From contig NZ_WJBU01000008.1 of the NCBI RefSeq assembly GCF_009646335.1, forward strand, positions 62,001 to 126,000: a stretch of 64,000 nucleotides of DNA, in the 5' to 3' direction. Origin of the DNA: Caenimonas koreensis DSM 17982 (GTDB taxonomy: Bacteria; Pseudomonadota; Gammaproteobacteria; Burkholderiales; Burkholderiaceae_C). Made by a program: the position numbers and the translations under genes. The notes under the pieces are model-generated. The model did no database searches. It was not told where the DNA came from and worked only from the letters and a program-made list of their open reading frames with translations. This document shows positions 63,701 through 64,000 of this stretch, in pieces. Positions within the stretch are counted from its first letter, which is position 1. The number at the start of each line of letters is the position of its first letter.

Positions 63701-63876
63701 AGCGATTGCCACTTGCCTTCCAATGCGAGAAGAGCACCAATCTCAAAATAGCCCGTTGCAATGTCAAACGCTCTGGCGATACCGGACCACTCGTCAAGGT
63801 ACCTGAGCGCTGTCCAACCGGAGACACTATTGTCAACAATGAAGAGATCGCGCCCCTTGGGGTCAGTAGTTGTCAT
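60733..63876 (-). CDS. PLD-type nuclease fused to SNF2-like helicase
   Basis: This 1047-residue protein has an N-terminal phospholipase-D-like domain: KFHAKAYI (His130-x-Lys132) and GSSNFTKPGL (about 150-159). An SF2/SNF2 helicase follows: Walker A GVGLGKTF (about 268-275), DEAHHFRN (356-363), TATPINN and a C-terminal half with VLSEGLNLQDA and QRIGRVDR. PLD-helicase proteins occur in restriction and DISARM-type defence sets, where they may cut DNA. ATG 63876 has AAAGGAA upstream. Its stop lies four bases before the methyltransferase start. It is the first gene of the operon visible in the window. Confidence 0.83.
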   Translation of the reverse strand: MTTTDPKGRDLFIVDNSVSGWTALRYLDEWSGIARAFDIATGYFEIGALLALEGKWQSLTKIRILMGADRTHRTRKAMLDAVRQRALLALDGSVEADKEGNPFLDGVPAILDAMRLRQIECRVYDKDKFHAKAYITHAKLEVVGSQALVGSSNFTKPGLTTNIELNVQIQSGREVAQLQEWFELHWNDATEVTDEFIETIDRHTRLYKPFDVYAKALQEFFRGHELTETEWDETRSKMFPRIDRYQKEAYRALMKIARQHGGAFLCDGVGLGKTFVGLMLIERLVLHEGKRVVLFAPKAAKEGVWEPHLREWLPHIGGGADFSNLAVFSHTDLGRKGEFPERFRRIAELADVVVIDEAHHFRNPGRQGSDDEESEPSRYYQLFNLLDSSIRQKTLFMLTATPINNRLSDFRHMAELFTRRDESFFSRTLGVNNLRAHFAQMEKSLRAKLGHDLVDVSEHMPEAQEILATDTIFQHLVVQRSRSYARESQLREKGKAAVFPERKAPQVAAYSIRKTYGHLLDMFENAFTRTNPLFALPMYYPLAWYKGPDKSIDPFEQNRQKQVVGLIRTNFLKRFESSVVAFELSCDRLLQKLLAFIEVHSETSTEKKRLDLWKAHNAEILGYARKHQIELWGDDAEDQDEDDIVPQELLDKVHLLSRMEYDVAAMIGETFRDLDQLVNFVAEARKFEPKHDDKLQKLVRLLKSKELSGQKVLIFTEFADTARYLRLQLVQAGIESVGQVDSATKGNRADVIQRFSPYYNGTSTGELTAKGRTEIHVLISTDVLSEGLNLQDASRMMNYDIHWNPVRLMQRIGRVDRRMNPEVEKRLIADHPEVASSRGKVSFWNFLPPEELNAILTLYSKVTQKTLLISKTLGIEGKKLLTPDDDFDALKEFNHAYEGTKTPVEDMHLEYQALLQADSKLEGYLKQLPGSIFSGRTQPPKGVQGAFFCYALPALDKETGEFTELAGTTRWYLYDAARDAIREEPGDIVANIRSKPDTPRKCDTAPKTLIEMRSKIEKHIKNTYLKRVDAPLGVKPVLKCWMELNEG

Positions 63877-64000
63877 AGATTCCTTTCCCTTATTCGACTT
63901 TCGCCATTGTTCGTGCGCGGAATTCCGGCGAAGACTTCATGAAAAGGCTGCAACGAATGCGCCCGGCCCCATGCGGCTTGGAAGGTATGCGCTCCCTTTT
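63877..64000 (-). other. Right edge, upstream region of the defence operon
   Basis: Only 124 bases remain. On the minus strand two frames stay open from the edge: one ends at a TGA overlapping the helicase ATG (ATGA), another ends at TAA near 63892 in MAKVE. One may be the end of a further upstream gene. The sequence is too short to decide which, if either, is real. Confidence 0.35.

Noticed and set aside
57195-63876. Naming the operon DISARM, BREX or Type ISP outright
   Set aside because: Key marker genes (drmA/B, brxC/L/pglZ, or a single ISP polypeptide) are not in the window.

Overview
The window is GC-rich DNA of a betaproteobacterium. It is most likely of the order Burkholderiales and perhaps a Comamonadaceae-like lineage. 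This rests on gene content and order: glyA-nrdR behind a ZTP-type riboswitch, a minor-pilin/PilY1 operon lying among riboflavin genes, ribE-ribBA-ribH-nusB, and ybgC-tolQRA next to dnaE. No rRNA, tRNA or CRISPR array was recognised.

Layout. (1) 0-4.3 kb: lpxH and mtfA converge on a large DUF349 protein. (2) 4.3-7.9 kb: a long non-coding stretch with a good sigma-70-type promoter and a structured leader in front of a membrane-anchored lytic transglycosylase, then the ZTP riboswitch, glyA and nrdR. (3) 7.9-17.8 kb: type IV pilus genes, namely a stand-alone FimT-like pseudopilin, then fimT-pilV-pilW-pilX-pilY1-pilE. ribD sits between the two FimT genes. PilY1 carries about ten tandem ~41-residue repeats between its von Willebrand-like domain and its propeller domain. 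(4) 17.9-24.3 kb: riboflavin synthesis, nusB, an aminotransferase and ybgC-tolQRA. (5) 24.3-39.8 kb: mostly housekeeping genes, namely dnaE, a 7TM sensor with a degenerate GGDEF domain, trhO, a pirin/DoxX/pirin cluster with a divergent LysR regulator, gluQ, trmB, a transglutaminase-like protein, a TlpA-like thioredoxin and an orphan solute-binding protein. (6) 40.0-41.5 kb: a 496-residue orphan with an F-box-like N-terminal motif, a candidate host-directed effector, followed by alaS and a secreted gluzincin-like protein.

(7) 45.2 kb to the end is an accessory island. It starts with three small toxin-antitoxin-like modules, a WYL regulator and a PcfJ-like protein. The main part is a minus-strand operon read from the right edge: a PLD-nuclease/SNF2 helicase; a large N6-adenine methyltransferase of the ISP/PglX/DrmMI type; a RecD-like helicase with a C-terminal PD-(D/E)XK-like nuclease; and a YfjP-like GTPase. 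An IS630-family element (56105-57218, flanked by TA) has split the methyltransferase gene. Removing it in silico restores one open frame of about 1308 codons ending in two winged-helix-like repeats. I read this as an anti-phage defence operon that does not match a named system completely within the window. More of it may lie beyond base 64000.
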